Shown: positions 9,566 through 18,829, counted from the first letter of the stretch. The stretch: 64,000 bases of DNA from Mycolicibacter nonchromogenicus (GCF_002101775.1 NZ_LQPI01000022.1:35139-99138), one strand, 5' to 3'. Program-made: numbers and translations. Notes: generated from the sequence alone by a model not told the origin.

Positions 9566-10236
9566 CAGTCGCGCAACTCCCGCAGCAGGTCCAGGTCCAC
9601 CCCGCCAAAGGCCTTGCGCAGCTGTCCGGTCAGCACACCGAGAACGATCAGCACGAACAGGACATCGAGCGATGCGCCGAGCTCGACGATCAGGGGGACA
9701 CCGGCGGTCAGCAGGAACGCGGTCGCGGCGATTCCGTTGTCCAGCATCAGCAGCCCGACGGTCTGCGAGATGGCGTGGCGTCGGGTCGCCATGATGAACA
9801 GCGCGATCAACACGGTCGCGACGGCGGCCGGGGCGGCGTTCGTCGAGGTACTGGGCGCCAGCGCGATCACCGGTTGGGTGATGGTGAATGCCGCGACCAC
9901 CAGCGCGGTGGCCATCAGCAGGGAAGCGGTCGTGCTGACCAGGGGAGCGGACTCACGCCGTTCTTGGCGTTCGGCGCCCAACGCCCGGTGCAGCAGCCAC
10001 GGCAGCAACACCGCCCGTACCGCCAGCACGCCGAGGCCCACCAAGAGCAGTGCTCGATCATGTTCGTGCACACCGCGAATCAGTGGGATGGCGGCCAGCG
10101 CCACGCCTTGGGCGACGAGCAGTCGGCGTACCACCACCGACAGGTCCCGGTGCCAGACCGCCAGCACCGCCGCCAGCAGTACACCGCCGGCGGCCAAGTC
10201 CAGCATGTTGACGAAGTCGATCAACGCCTCGTTCAT
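9565..10236 (-). CDS. hycP: HyfE/HycP-like membrane subunit (NuoK-related)
   Basis: A 223-residue, very hydrophobic protein with six or seven predicted helices, orthologous to Rv0085. Its C-terminal half ([42 protein letters not shown]) resembles NuoK, with glutamate and aspartate in helix positions used for proton transfer. It is part of the membrane arm of the hydrogenase-4-type complex. Its start overlaps the end of the HycD-like gene by 4 bp and its stop overlaps the next gene. Confidence 0.88.
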   Translation of the reverse strand: MNEALIDFVNMLDLAAGGVLLAAVLAVWHRDLSVVVRRLLVAQGVALAAIPLIRGVHEHDRALLLVGLGVLAVRAVLLPWLLHRALGAERQERRESAPLVSTTASLLMATALVVAAFTITQPVIALAPSTSTNAAPAAVATVLIALFIMATRRHAISQTVGLLMLDNGIAATAFLLTAGVPLIVELGASLDVLFVLIVLGVLTGQLRKAFGGVDLDLLRELRD

Positions 10237-11195
10237 CCGGCCGCTCCCGTGAAGAAGTTCGCCGCCGTGACGGCCAGCAACGCCAAGACGAAGGACCCGG
10301 CGAGCAGTTCAGGCACCCGGAACAGTCGGAGTTTGGCGAGGAAAACCTCCACGGCGGCCATCACCGCGGCCAGCACGGCCACTTTGAGCGCGATCGCGCC
10401 GGCACCGACGACCACATCGAGCGCACCGGGGTTCGTGCCCGCAATGCCCCACGGGAAGAACAGGTTTGCCAGCAGCGCCAGCAGCACGGTCAGCCGCATG
10501 CCACTGGCCCATTCGACCAAGGCCAGTTTGGGGCCGGCGTATTCGAGCACCATGGCCTCGTGCACCATGGTCAATTCGAGGTGGGTGGACGGGTTGTCCA
10601 CCGGCAGCCGGCCGGTCTCGGCGACGATCACGATCACCAGCGCGACGAACGCCAACGCGCTGGCCAAGGAGATCACCTGGCCCGGATGCGCATTGGTGTA
10701 GTCGACGATGGCGCCCAGGTTGGCTGAATTCGCCGGGATCGAGCATGCGAACACCGCGACCAGAATGGTGGGTTCCACCAGCGCCGCAATGGTGATCTCG
10801 CGGCTGGCGCCCATTCCGCCAAAGGCCGTTGCGGTGTCGATGCCGGCCAAGGTCAACGCCACGGTTCCCAAAAACAGCAGGCCCACAACGGTAATCAGGT
10901 CGGCGATCGGGTCCAGCGGCGAGCCGGTCGCCACCAGGGGCGCGGTGGCGGCGATCACCAGCGTGGTGGCGGCCAGCGCAGCCGGCGCCGCGGCGAACAC
11001 CCAGGTGGTGCCGAGCGGCTTGAGGTTCTGCTTGCCCAGCAGCTTGCGGATGTCACGCCACGGTTGCCAGATCCCGGCTCCGGTGCGGCCCTCGGCGCGG
11101 GCCCGGACCTGGCGCATCAGGCCGATCACCAGTGGGGCGCCGATGATGACGCCGGCGACCTGCACGAAGCCGGCCAGGTAGGTCAGTGCGTTCAT
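10233..11195 (-). CDS. hycD: HycD-like membrane anchor subunit (NuoH family)
   Basis: A 320-residue NuoH-type protein orthologous to Rv0084. This subunit joins the soluble redox arm to the pumping arm. The diagnostic loop [43 protein letters not shown] is intact, including the acidic residues thought to form the proton/quinone funnel. About eight membrane segments are visible. I chose ATG 11195, giving [10 protein letters not shown], which overlaps the preceding stop by 4 bp. The longer upstream open frame is only the opposite-frame shadow of the HyfB-like gene. Confidence 0.92.
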   Translation of the reverse strand: MNALTYLAGFVQVAGVIIGAPLVIGLMRQVRARAEGRTGAGIWQPWRDIRKLLGKQNLKPLGTTWVFAAAPAALAATTLVIAATAPLVATGSPLDPIADLITVVGLLFLGTVALTLAGIDTATAFGGMGASREITIAALVEPTILVAVFACSIPANSANLGAIVDYTNAHPGQVISLASALAFVALVIVIVAETGRLPVDNPSTHLELTMVHEAMVLEYAGPKLALVEWASGMRLTVLLALLANLFFPWGIAGTNPGALDVVVGAGAIALKVAVLAAVMAAVEVFLAKLRLFRVPELLAGSFVLALLAVTAANFFTGAAG

Positions 11196-13138
11196 CGCGC
11201 CACCAACATGGCGATCAGCACTCCCACCGCGCCGTAGGCCAGGTAGAGGTGCACGCTGCCGGTGTGGGCGCGGCGCACCAGTTGCGCTGCCGCGGCGACG
11301 CCCGTCAGCAGCGGGGCATACCAGCGGTCTTCGACCACGTCGGCCACCCGCGCCCGGTAGGCGATGCGTTCCACGTAGTAGCTCGACGGGGCCTGGCGGG
11401 TCACTTCTACCGCGGTGTCGGTGTGCAGCACATCGTCGAAGACCTGTTGTAGCGGCTGGGCGAACGACGTTGCGGTGTATTGCATGCGGGGGCTCAGTTC
11501 GTCGGCGCCGCAGGCCCACAGCGGCACGGTGGCGGTGCTCGGGCGCTGCCGTGCCCGCCAGCGGGAACCGACCAGCACCACCACCACGGCGGCGGCCAGA
11601 CTCGCGGCCAGCAGGGCGGGGGACATGGACGCGTCCAGCCCGGGAAGGCGCAGGTAGGTTCCGAGCTCCGGGGCCGGTCCCGACACCGGCAGGGTGTCGA
11701 GCACCCGGTGCAACAGCGGGCCGACGGTGCCCGGCGCGACGGCCAGCACCAGGCAGGCGAGGGCGGCCAGCGTCATCCCGGCGAGCATCGTGGTGGGGGC
11801 TTCCCGGGCTGCCGCAGCGGCCCCCGAACGGGGGCGGGCCAAAAACCCGATTCCGAACGCCTTGACCATGGCGGCCACTCCCAGGCCGGCGGTCAGTGCG
11901 ACAGCACCCACCGCCAGTGGAGTCACCAGGGTGATCGTGACGTCGTGGTCGGCCCCGGCATGCATCAGCGACTGGATCAGCAGCCACTCGCTGACGAAAC
12001 CCGCTCCCAACGGCAGGCCGGCGGCGCCGAGCGCGGCCACCCCGAACAGTGCTGTGGTGCCCGGCATTCGGCGCGCCAGTCCGCCGAGCCGGTCCAGGTC
12101 GCGCAAGCCGGTGGCGGCCAGCACCGAGCCGGCGGACAAGAAGCCGAGGCTCTTGAACGCACTGTGGGCGAGCAGGTGCAGCAGCGCCGCGGCCGCGGCA
12201 ACGGCCGCGGCACCGCGCGATCCCGCACCGGACATTAGGGCCGCCGCACCCAGGGCCAGGGTGATCAGCCCGATGTTCTCCGTCGTCGAATACGCAAGCA
12301 GCCGTTTGAGGTCGGTTGCCACCGACGCCTGCAGCACGCCGTAGAGCGCCGATGCGCCACCGGCGATCAGCAGCGTCAGGCCCCACCACCGCGGTCCGGG
12401 CCCGAGCAGTTGCAGGTCGACGCGGATGATCCCGTAGACGCCGAGGTTGACCATGGCGGCACTGAGCAGCGCCGACACCGGGCTGGGCGCCTCCGGGTGC
12501 GCCCGGGGCAGCCACGCGTGCAGGGGGAGCAGTCCGGCTTTGGAGCCGAACCCGATCAGGGTCAACACGAATACGGTGTGGCGCACGCGATCGGGCAGCG
12601 TGCCCATCCCGCCGAAGTCGTCGCCGGCGTGGGCCGCCAGCACGACCATTCCCAACAGCAGTGAGACGAAGCCCAACTGGGTCATCACGGCGTAGATCAG
12701 CGCGGCCGAACGCACTTCGCTGCGCTGCTGATCGGTGAGCACCAACACCAGCGACGTCAGCGCCATCAGTTCCCAGGCGAGCAGGAACGTCGTCACCGAG
12801 CCGGCCGCCGGAACGGTCAGCAGACTGGCGACGAACAGGGGCAACGTCAGCAGCGGCACAGCGCCGTAGCGCTCGTGGCGTGCATAGCCGATCCAGTACA
12901 GGCCGGCGGCCACGGCCACCGCACCGGTCAGCGCCATGAAGAAGCCGCCGAGCGCATCGACGCGCAGCTGCACACCCAGCAGCGGGACCAGCCAGTCCAG
13001 GCGAATCGGGGGCAGACTGCCGAACATGCCGGTCAGGCCGATGCCGATTCCGGCCGCACCGATGCCGGCCGTGGCGGTGCCGCTGAGGACCGCGGGCAGC
13101 GCTTGTGTGTCGGCGGATGAAGCCGTCGGCGTGCTCAC
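11192..13138 (-). CDS. hyfB: HyfB-like proton-pumping membrane subunit (NuoL family)
   Basis: A 648-residue antiporter-like subunit orthologous to Rv0083, with about 16 hydrophobic segments. The core holds the glutamate in LLAWELMALTSL and the lysine in GFGSKAGLLPLHAWLPRAHPEAPSPVSALL. It also has LLAYSTTENIG. These are the residues used for ion transfer in complex I pumps, so the membrane arm appears functional. The start is GTG 13138, overlapping the NuoB-like stop (GTGA). The N-terminal 25 residues are low in similarity value. Confidence 0.92.
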   Translation of the reverse strand: MSTPTASSADTQALPAVLSGTATAGIGAAGIGIGLTGMFGSLPPIRLDWLVPLLGVQLRVDALGGFFMALTGAVAVAAGLYWIGYARHERYGAVPLLTLPLFVASLLTVPAAGSVTTFLLAWELMALTSLVLVLTDQQRSEVRSAALIYAVMTQLGFVSLLLGMVVLAAHAGDDFGGMGTLPDRVRHTVFVLTLIGFGSKAGLLPLHAWLPRAHPEAPSPVSALLSAAMVNLGVYGIIRVDLQLLGPGPRWWGLTLLIAGGASALYGVLQASVATDLKRLLAYSTTENIGLITLALGAAALMSGAGSRGAAAVAAAAALLHLLAHSAFKSLGFLSAGSVLAATGLRDLDRLGGLARRMPGTTALFGVAALGAAGLPLGAGFVSEWLLIQSLMHAGADHDVTITLVTPLAVGAVALTAGLGVAAMVKAFGIGFLARPRSGAAAAAREAPTTMLAGMTLAALACLVLAVAPGTVGPLLHRVLDTLPVSGPAPELGTYLRLPGLDASMSPALLAASLAAAVVVVLVGSRWRARQRPSTATVPLWACGADELSPRMQYTATSFAQPLQQVFDDVLHTDTAVEVTRQAPSSYYVERIAYRARVADVVEDRWYAPLLTGVAAAAQLVRRAHTGSVHLYLAYGAVGVLIAMLVAR

Positions 13139-13614
13139 CGGCCGGTCACCGACCGCAGTGCGGCGAGGATCTGCTCGGGCGTCGGCGGACATCCGGGGAT
13201 TTCGACGTCGACCGGAACCACTTCGCCGACCGACCCCACGGTCGCGTAGGACTGCGCGAACACCCCGCGGTTGAGGGCGCAGTCCCCGCACGCGATGACC
13301 TTGCGTGGTTGCGGGGTGGCCTCCAGGGTGTTGCGCAGGGGCTCGGCCATATTGCGGGTGACCACCCCGGTGACCAGCAGGGCGTCGGCATGACGGGGCG
13401 AGGCGACGAGCCGTGCGCCGAATCGCTCGGCGTCGTACACCGGGCTGAAGGCGCCGGCGATCTCGATCTCGCAGCCGTTGCACGAGCCGGCGTCGACGTG
13501 GCGGATCTGCAACGATCCGGCCACGCCGCCCGGCGGGTCGGTTGCGGCCGGTGGGCGGGCGCCGGCCGGCTCGGTGACCCGGCCCAGTGCACGGATTCTG
13601 CCGAGCCAGCTCAT
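13135..13614 (-). CDS. NuoB-like [4Fe-4S] subunit
   Basis: A 159-residue small subunit orthologous to Rv0082. All four ligands of the proximal (N2-type) [4Fe-4S] cluster are present: C45 and C48 in GSCNGCE, C112 in CGDCA, and C142 in GCPP. The electron-transfer cluster is therefore kept even though the partner large subunit has lost its NiFe site. The start ATG at 13614 overlaps the ArsR stop by 4 bp. The first 30 residues are a Pro/Ala-rich extension. Confidence 0.92.
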   Translation of the reverse strand: MSWLGRIRALGRVTEPAGARPPAATDPPGGVAGSLQIRHVDAGSCNGCEIEIAGAFSPVYDAERFGARLVASPRHADALLVTGVVTRNMAEPLRNTLEATPQPRKVIACGDCALNRGVFAQSYATVGSVGEVVPVDVEIPGCPPTPEQILAALRSVTGR

Positions 13615-13940
13615 TGCCCGGTCCGCAGGTCATCGAGGATGGCGACCTGCTCGTTGAGCATTCCGGTCAGCGCCTTGCGCGCCACCGCGAGCAGTTCGGT
13701 GATCACCGGCGAGGCGGTGGAGTAGATCACCGCATTACCGTCCTTGGTCGCTGTCACCATTCCGGCTCGGCGCAGTACGCCCAACTGCTGGGACAGATTC
13801 GATGCCTCCAGCCCGATCTCGGGGAGCAGCTCACTGACGGTGTGGTCGCGTTCGGCGAGTAACTCCAGGATCCGGATCCGGGCGGGATGCGCGAGGGTCT
13901 TGAAGAACTCCGCTTTCACCTGATGCAGCGAGTTCGGCAC
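13611..13940 (-). CDS. ArsR-family regulator of the hydrogenase-like operon (Rv0081-like)
   Basis: A 109-residue winged-helix repressor. HQVKAEFFKTLAHPARIRILELLAERDHTVSELLPEIGLEASNLSQQLGVLRRAGMVTATKDGNAVIYS matches M. tuberculosis Rv0081 closely. It lacks the metal-binding cysteines of classical ArsR. It is the first gene of the operon, overlaps the NuoB-like gene, and is expected to autoregulate. In M. tuberculosis Rv0081 is a hub of the hypoxia response (literature). I chose GTG 13940; an ATG at 13985 would add 15 residues that start inside the AT-rich putative operator. Confidence 0.9.
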   Translation of the reverse strand: MPNSLHQVKAEFFKTLAHPARIRILELLAERDHTVSELLPEIGLEASNLSQQLGVLRRAGMVTATKDGNAVIYSTASPVITELLAVARKALTGMLNEQVAILDDLRTGQ

Positions 13941-13957
13941 AGCGCAGACTATAGCAA

Positions 13958-13998
13958 CGAACTTATCAATTGAAAAATTCTTCATATGTTGTGATAGT
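13958..13998. promoter_or_regulatory. AT-rich putative operator/promoter of the ArsR-led operon
   Basis: This stretch is far richer in A+T than its surroundings and holds a perfect 8-bp palindrome TCAATTGA (13966-13973), followed by GAAAAATTC. It sits just upstream of the ArsR start and 120-160 bp upstream of the divergent pyrH. Autoregulation by an Rv0081-type protein is inferred. Confidence 0.4.
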
Positions 13999-14058
13999 TG
14001 AGTGCAATGCCACGACCCCGGACTCTGTTTGACCGTTCCGGTAGGGCAGGATGAGAAT

Positions 14059-14085
14059 GCCGTCGCGGAGGATTCCCGCGATGGC
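14059..14085 (+). other. Hairpin in the pyrH 5' leader
   Basis: GCCGTCGCGG (14059-14068) pairs with the reverse complement of CCCGCGATGGC, with one GU pair and a 6-nt loop. It ends about 33 nt before the pyrH start and has no U tract. It could stabilise the leader; a regulatory role is a guess. Confidence 0.3.
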
Positions 14086-14117
14086 GCTGTCATATGCGCA
14101 CAGCCCGGAGGAGCCTG

Positions 14118-14870
14118 ATGACGGAGCCGACGAGTACCGACGGAGACCGGCCGGCCGGTCGCCCCCCTTACTCCCGGGTGTTGCTCAAGCTCGGTGGCGA
14201 GATGTTCGGCGGCGGGCAGGTCGGGCTTGATCCTGATGTGGTCGCCCAGGTGGCCCGCCAGATCGCCGAAGTGGTACGCGACGGCGTGCAGGTGGCAGTG
14301 GTGATCGGCGGCGGCAACTTCTTCCGCGGCGCGCAGTTGCAGCAGCGCGGCATGGAGCGGATGCGCTCGGACTACATGGGCATGCTCGGCACCGTGATGA
14401 ACAGCCTTGCACTGCAAGATTTCCTGGAAAAGGAAGGCATCGACACGCGGGTGCAGACCGCGATCACCATGGGCCAGGTCGCCGAGCCCTACATCCCGCT
14501 GCGGGCGCAGCGGCACCTGGAGAAGGGGCGGGTGGTGATCTTCGGCGCCGGCATGGGGCTGCCGTATTTCTCCACCGACACCACGGCGGCCCAGCGGGCG
14601 CTGGAGATCGGCGCCCAGGTGGTGCTGATGGCCAAAGCCGTCGACGGGGTCTACACCGCCGACCCCCGCACCGACCCCGATGCCCAACTGCTGGCCTCGA
14701 TCACCCATCGCGAGGTCATCGACCGAGGGCTGAAGGTGGCCGATGCCACGGCGTTCAGTCTGTGCATGGACAATGGCATGCCGATCCTGGTGTTCAACCT
14801 GCTGACCGATGGAAATATCGCCCGGGCGGTCGCGGGTGAGAAGATCGGGACACTGGTCACCACCAGCTGA
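14118..14870 (+). CDS. pyrH: UMP kinase
   Basis: A 250-residue amino-acid-kinase-fold enzyme that phosphorylates UMP to UDP. The glycine-rich [14 protein letters not shown] and the phosphate-loop [13 protein letters not shown] are visible. [18 protein letters not shown] and [13 protein letters not shown] follow. The ATG at 14118 is preceded by GGAGGAG at 14106-14112. The N-terminal tail before [10 protein letters not shown] is shorter than in M. tuberculosis. It heads the pyrH-frr-cdsA-rlmN run and is divergent from the ArsR operon. Confidence 0.96.
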   Translation: MTEPTSTDGDRPAGRPPYSRVLLKLGGEMFGGGQVGLDPDVVAQVARQIAEVVRDGVQVAVVIGGGNFFRGAQLQQRGMERMRSDYMGMLGTVMNSLALQDFLEKEGIDTRVQTAITMGQVAEPYIPLRAQRHLEKGRVVIFGAGMGLPYFSTDTTAAQRALEIGAQVVLMAKAVDGVYTADPRTDPDAQLLASITHREVIDRGLKVADATAFSLCMDNGMPILVFNLLTDGNIARAVAGEKIGTLVTTS

Positions 14871-14924
14871 AGTGCGCCGGGCGGCGACGGCGTTACAGCG
14901 AAGCGATAGCGAGGAGCGGGGCAG

Positions 14925-15482
14925 ATGATCGACGAGGCTCTCTTCGATGCCGAAGAGAAAATGGAAAAGGCCGTGTCGGTGGCCCGTGACGATCTTTCGA
15001 CCATCCGCACCGGCCGAGCCAACCCGGGGATGTTCTCGCGGATCGTCATCGACTACTACGGGTCGATCACCCCGATCACCCAGCTGGCCAGCATCAACGT
15101 GCCGGAGGCACGGCTGGTCGTGATCAAGCCCTACGAGGCGTCGCAGTTGGGCGCCATCGAGAACGCGATCCGCAACTCCGACCTCGGACTGAACCCCAGC
15201 AACGACGGTTCGCTGATCCGGGTGTCGGTGCCGCAGCTCACCGAGGAGCGGCGCAGAGAGCTGGTGAAGCAGGCCAAGGCCAAGGGAGAGGACGCCAAGG
15301 TCTCGGTGCGCAACATCCGCCGCAAGGCGATGGAAGAGCTGCACCGCATCCGCAAAGACGGCGAAGCGGGCGAGGACGAGGTCGGCCGGGCCGAGAAGGA
15401 CCTGGACAAGTCCACCCAGCAGTACGTGACTCAGATCGACGAGTTGGTGAAGCACAAAGAAGGCGAGTTGCTGGAGGTCTAG
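14925..15482 (+). CDS. frr: Ribosome recycling factor
   Basis: A 185-residue protein of standard length that splits post-termination ribosomes together with EF-G. The [17 protein letters not shown] start, the [16 protein letters not shown] motif and the [16 protein letters not shown] helix of the three-helix bundle are diagnostic. A GAGGAG ribosome-binding site precedes ATG 14925. It follows pyrH by 54 bp in the conserved pyrH-frr pair. Confidence 0.97.
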   Translation: MIDEALFDAEEKMEKAVSVARDDLSTIRTGRANPGMFSRIVIDYYGSITPITQLASINVPEARLVVIKPYEASQLGAIENAIRNSDLGLNPSNDGSLIRVSVPQLTEERRRELVKQAKAKGEDAKVSVRNIRRKAMEELHRIRKDGEAGEDEVGRAEKDLDKSTQQYVTQIDELVKHKEGELLEV

Positions 15483-15504
15483 CGGCCGTTCAGCAGGCAT
15501 ACCC

Positions 15505-16371
15505 GTGGCAGACCAAGACGCCGGCGTAGACGCCGCGGAATCGCAGCCGAAGCAGTCGCGAGCCGGACGCAACCTTCCCGCGGCCATCGCCGTGGGCGTA
15601 GTGCTGGCCGGGCTGCTGGTCTACACACTGTTGTTCGCCCCGCGATTCTGGGTGCTGATCCTGGCGGTGGCCGCTCCGGTTGCCACCCATGAGATCACCA
15701 GGCGGCTGCGTGAAGTCGGCTACGACCTGCCGTTCATCCCGCTGGCCCTCGGTGGCCAGGCGATGCTGTGGCTCTCGCTGCCGTTCGGTGCCCGGGGAGT
15801 GCTCGGTGCGTTCGGTGCCACGGTGGTGATCGCCATGATCTGGCGGCTGGTGGGCCAGGGGCTGGACCATACCCCGGTCAACTATCTGCGGGACATGTCG
15901 GCGATGATCCTCATCGCGGTCTGGGTGCCGCTGTGCATGAGTTTCGCGGCGCTGCTGGTCTATCGCGATGACGGCCCCGGCCGGGTGCTGTGCCTGCTGT
16001 TCCCGGTGGTGTTCTCCGACATCGGCGGCTATGCCGTCGGGGTGCTGTTCGGCAAGCATCCGATGGCGCCGGCGATCAGCCCGAAGAAGTCCTGGGAGGG
16101 CCTCGCCGGATCGCTGGTGTTCGGGGTTGCCGCGGCGGTGTTCGCGGTGACGGTGTTCCTCGGCCGGCCGTGGTGGGTGGGCCTGCCGCTGGGGCTGCTG
16201 CTGGTGGTCACCGGGGTCTTCGGCGACCTCATCGAATCGCAGGTGAAACGCGATCTGGGTATCAAGGACATGGGCCGGCTGCTGCCCGGCCACGGCGGGA
16301 TCATGGACCGGCTCGACGCGCTGCTGCCGTCGGCCGTGGTGACCTGGGTCGTGCTGACCGTGCTGCGCTGA
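15505..16371 (+). CDS. cdsA: Phosphatidate cytidylyltransferase (CDP-diacylglycerol synthase)
   Basis: A 288-residue integral membrane enzyme that makes CDP-diacylglycerol, the precursor of phosphatidylinositol, PIMs and cardiolipin. It has seven or eight hydrophobic segments. The family signature [27 protein letters not shown] is present near the C-terminus (about residues 245-272). GTG 15505 starts 22 bp after frr. The hydrophilic N-terminal tail (about 24 residues) is shorter than in M. tuberculosis. Confidence 0.95.
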   Translation: MADQDAGVDAAESQPKQSRAGRNLPAAIAVGVVLAGLLVYTLLFAPRFWVLILAVAAPVATHEITRRLREVGYDLPFIPLALGGQAMLWLSLPFGARGVLGAFGATVVIAMIWRLVGQGLDHTPVNYLRDMSAMILIAVWVPLCMSFAALLVYRDDGPGRVLCLLFPVVFSDIGGYAVGVLFGKHPMAPAISPKKSWEGLAGSLVFGVAAAVFAVTVFLGRPWWVGLPLGLLLVVTGVFGDLIESQVKRDLGIKDMGRLLPGHGGIMDRLDALLPSAVVTWVVLTVLR

Positions 16372-16396
16372 GTCAGCGGCATACTGGAAGCCGATC

Positions 16397-17491
16397 ATGA
16401 CGCAACAGCTGGTGTTCACCGCACCGCGGCGGGCACTGCCGCCGCGGCACTTGGCAGACCTCGACGCCGAGGGTGTGGTCTCCGCGGTCGCCGAGCTGGG
16501 GCTGCCGGCTTTTCGGGCCAAACAACTGGCGAACCAGTACTACGGCCGGCTGATCGCCGACCCGCAGCAGATGACCGACCTGCCCGCCGCGGTGCGCTCC
16601 TCGGTGGGCGAGGCGTTGTTCCCCACGCTGTTGACCGCGGCCAGCGAGATCGAATGCGACGCCGGGGAGACCCGCAAGACGCTGTGGCGTGCCCACGACA
16701 ACACCAAATTCGAATCGGTGCTGATGCGCTATCCGCGCCGCAACACCGTGTGCATCTCCTCGCAGGCCGGCTGCGGCATGGCGTGCCCGTTCTGTGCCAC
16801 CGGGCAGGCGGGCCTCACCCGAAATCTGTCCACCGCGGAGATTCTCGAGCAGGTGCGGGCGGCCTCGGTGCAACTCCGCGACAGAGACCACGGCCGGCTC
16901 TCCAACATCGTGTTCATGGGGATGGGGGAGCCGCTGGCCAACTACGCCCGGGTGGTGGCCGCGGTGCGGCGCATCATCGCGCCGGCTCCGAACGGCTTCG
17001 GCATCTCGGCGCGGTCGGTGACGGTGTCCACGGTGGGACTGGCCCCGGCCATCCGCAAGCTTGCCGACGAGCGCCTCGGCGTGACGCTCGCCCTGTCGCT
17101 GCACACCCCTGACGACGAGCTCCGCGACACCCTGGTGCCGGTCAACAATCGGTGGAAGGTCTCCGAGGCCCTCGATGCCGCCCGCTACTACGCGGACGTC
17201 ACCGGCCGGCGGGTGTCGGTGGAATACGCGTTGATCCGCGACGTCAACGACCAGCCGTGGCGGGCGGACCTGCTGGGCCGCAAGCTGCACAAGGCGCTGG
17301 GGCCGCTGGTGCACGTCAACCTGATTCCGCTCAACCCCACGCCGGGCAGCGAATGGGACGCCAGTCCCAAGCCGGTGGAGCGGGAGTTCGTGCGGCGCGT
17401 GCGGGCCCAAGGCGTGGAATGCACCGTCCGCGACACCCGCGGCCGCGAAATCGCCGCCGCATGTGGGCAGTTGGCGGCCGAAAACCAGTGA
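16397..17491 (+). CDS. rlmN: Dual-specificity 23S rRNA/tRNA adenine-C2 methyltransferase RlmN
   Basis: A 364-residue radical-SAM enzyme that methylates A2503 of 23S rRNA and A37 of tRNA. The [4Fe-4S] cysteines C126, C130 and C133 lie in [10 protein letters not shown]119 and C356 (AAACGQLA) correspond to the two catalytic cysteines of the mechanism. [12 protein letters not shown] and [12 protein letters not shown] are further signatures. It follows cdsA by 25 bp and ends at a large hairpin facing DUF2631. Confidence 0.95.
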   Translation: MTQQLVFTAPRRALPPRHLADLDAEGVVSAVAELGLPAFRAKQLANQYYGRLIADPQQMTDLPAAVRSSVGEALFPTLLTAASEIECDAGETRKTLWRAHDNTKFESVLMRYPRRNTVCISSQAGCGMACPFCATGQAGLTRNLSTAEILEQVRAASVQLRDRDHGRLSNIVFMGMGEPLANYARVVAAVRRIIAPAPNGFGISARSVTVSTVGLAPAIRKLADERLGVTLALSLHTPDDELRDTLVPVNNRWKVSEALDAARYYADVTGRRVSVEYALIRDVNDQPWRADLLGRKLHKALGPLVHVNLIPLNPTPGSEWDASPKPVEREFVRRVRAQGVECTVRDTRGREIAAACGQLAAENQ

Positions 17492-17497
17492 GCTGAT

Positions 17498-17558
17498 CGC
17501 GAGATCGCAACCACGCAGGAAAAGGCCGAGTAGACCCCTGCGTCAGTCCGATCTCGCG
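17498..17558. terminator. Nested hairpin between convergent rlmN and DUF2631 genes
   Basis: The outer arms CGCGAGATCG (17498-17507) and CGATCTCGCG (17549-17558) are perfect. The inner arms ACGCAGG (17513-17519) and CCTGCGT (17537-17543) are also perfect. The nested structure begins 7 bp after the rlmN stop and ends 17 bp before the opposing stop. It has no long U tract on either side, but its position suggests a bidirectional terminator. Confidence 0.65.
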
Positions 17559-17575
17559 GAGAAACCCAGTCGGAA

Positions 17576-17830
17576 CTAGCGCAGCCAGCCGCGGTTGCGG
17601 CCGATGATGTCGCGCACCACGACGATCAGCACCAGCGCGGCGAAGCCCAGCAGGAAGTAGTCCTCGACGTGGCCGATGTGGTTGCCGCGCAGCATGAGCA
17701 GCAGGAAGCCGACGATGCCGAAGCCGACGATGTGCCAGGTGCGGTAGTTGATCTTGCTCCAACCCCACGCCGCAGACGGCACCTCGACAGGGTCAACCCC
17801 GTTGTGGCGCTCCACCTCGGTACCGGCCAC
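17576..17830 (-). CDS. DUF2631 small membrane protein (Rv2876-like)
   Basis: An 84-residue actinobacterial membrane protein. A polar N-terminus (MAGTEVERHNGVDPVEVPSA) is followed by WGWSKINYRTWHIVGFGIVGFLLLMLRGNHIGHVEDYFLLGFAALVLIVVV, which gives two transmembrane helices joined by a short His-containing loop. The GTG start has AGGAG 5 nt upstream. The function is unknown. It lies convergent to rlmN and divergent from the AraC gene. Confidence 0.85.
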   Translation of the reverse strand: MAGTEVERHNGVDPVEVPSAAWGWSKINYRTWHIVGFGIVGFLLLMLRGNHIGHVEDYFLLGFAALVLIVVVRDIIGRNRGWLR

Positions 17831-17895
17831 TTCGACTCCTTACGTTCGCGCAACTACTCCTGCGCGACATTCTGACATATCGCCACCTGGCCACC

Positions 17896-17901
17896 TACCG
17901 T
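17896..17901 (+). promoter_or_regulatory. -10 box of a probable leaderless AraC-gene transcript
   Basis: TACCGT ends 7 nt before ATG 17909. This spacing helps choose ATG 17909 over the in-frame GTG at 17900, which overlaps the box. The GGAGG between them is too close to the ATG to serve as a normal ribosome-binding site. Confidence 0.45.
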
Positions 17902-17908
17902 GGAGGCC

Positions 17909-18829
17909 ATGGCCCAGCACGCCACAGAAGCGCCGCCGATCTGGGAATTCGCGGTGGCGCCGGCCCGCATCGCACCGGGCGTGAGCTCCATGGTGGGCTA
18001 CCGCGCGCTCGACGTGCCTGAGCGCGTCCACCGGGGTATGCCGTCGTCGAGCCTGACATTCATCGTCAGCCTCGACGAGGGGGTGGAGGCGGCTGATCGG
18101 GCCGAGGCGCTGACGACGGCCCGGCCGACCCCGGTCATCCTGGGTGGACTGCACGTGCAGGCCAGCCATGTGCGACAGCGCCGCGATCAGGCCGGGGTTC
18201 AGCTGGCGGTGCATCCACTGGCTTCACGAGCACTCTTCGGTGTGCCCGCTGCCGAGCTGAGCGTCACCGAGTACGACGCCGCACCGGTGTTGGGCCGCCG
18301 TGCGGTGCGTCTGCACGAACGGTTGGCCACCGCACGATCCTGGCCGGAGGTGTTCGCGGTGATGTCGGCCTACCTGGTGGCCGAGCAACGTCGACGAGAC
18401 ACCGCCGTGCGGCCTGAGGTGGCCTACGCCTGGGAGCTGTTGGCGGCCAGCCGGGGGAGGGCGCCGATCGCAGGCATCGCCGAGCAGGTCGGGGTGAGCC
18501 AGCGTCATCTGACCACGCTGTTTCGCCGCGAGGTGGGCCACACGCCGAAAGCGGTGGCCATGCTGATGCGATTCGAATACGCGACAGCCCGGATCGCCGA
18601 CGACGTTCGCCGGCGCGGACAGGCCGACTTGGCAAGCATTGCGGCCGCCGCCGGATACGCCGATCAGGCCCACCTGACCCGTGAATTCGTTCGGTACGCC
18701 GGAGTTTCGCCGGCCGCCTGGCTGGCCGAGGAGTTCCAAAACATTCAAGACGGCGGCCACGCCCAACGCTCACAGTGGGGACATGACAGCAACGAATCCG
18801 ACCGTCTGGTTGACCCTGCAGGCGCATGA
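17909..18829 (+). CDS. AraC-family transcriptional regulator
   Basis: A 306-residue regulator. The N-terminal half is a ligand-sensing domain without recognised signature (PPIWEFAVAPARIAPGVSSMVGYRA). The C-terminal AraC/XylS double helix-turn-helix spans about residues 190-285, with IAEQVGVSQRHLTTLFRREVGHTPKAVAMLMRFEYA and IAAAAGYADQAHLTREFVRYAGVSPAAW. Its last 47 bp overlap the start of the VOC-protein gene in another frame, so the two are probably co-expressed, and the VOC protein may act on the inducer. Both lie where M. tuberculosis carries unrelated genes (mpt83/mpt70 region). Target genes are unknown. Confidence 0.88.
   Translation: MAQHATEAPPIWEFAVAPARIAPGVSSMVGYRALDVPERVHRGMPSSSLTFIVSLDEGVEAADRAEALTTARPTPVILGGLHVQASHVRQRRDQAGVQLAVHPLASRALFGVPAAELSVTEYDAAPVLGRRAVRLHERLATARSWPEVFAVMSAYLVAEQRRRDTAVRPEVAYAWELLAASRGRAPIAGIAEQVGVSQRHLTTLFRREVGHTPKAVAMLMRFEYATARIADDVRRRGQADLASIAAAAGYADQAHLTREFVRYAGVSPAAWLAEEFQNIQDGGHAQRSQWGHDSNESDRLVDPAGA

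Noticed and set aside
8549..10252. Plus-strand frame of 567 codons opposite the HyfF/HyfE-like genes
   Set aside because: Gln/His/Arg-rich antisense translation of two membrane-protein genes with strong family motifs on the other strand.
11196..12515. N-terminal extension of the HycD-like frame
   Set aside because: It overlaps the HyfB-like gene in another frame and is Arg/Gly/Pro-rich. The NuoH family starts at 11195.
6627..13614. Annotation as a functional NiFe hydrogenase or formate hydrogenlyase
   Set aside because: All four NiFe cysteines are replaced, and no maturation, formate dehydrogenase or ferredoxin gene is present in the window.
13941..15587. N-terminal extension of the ArsR frame to about 658 codons
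   Set aside because: The extension is antisense to pyrH and frr. ArsR similarity begins only near 13925, and the regulator family is about 110 residues long.
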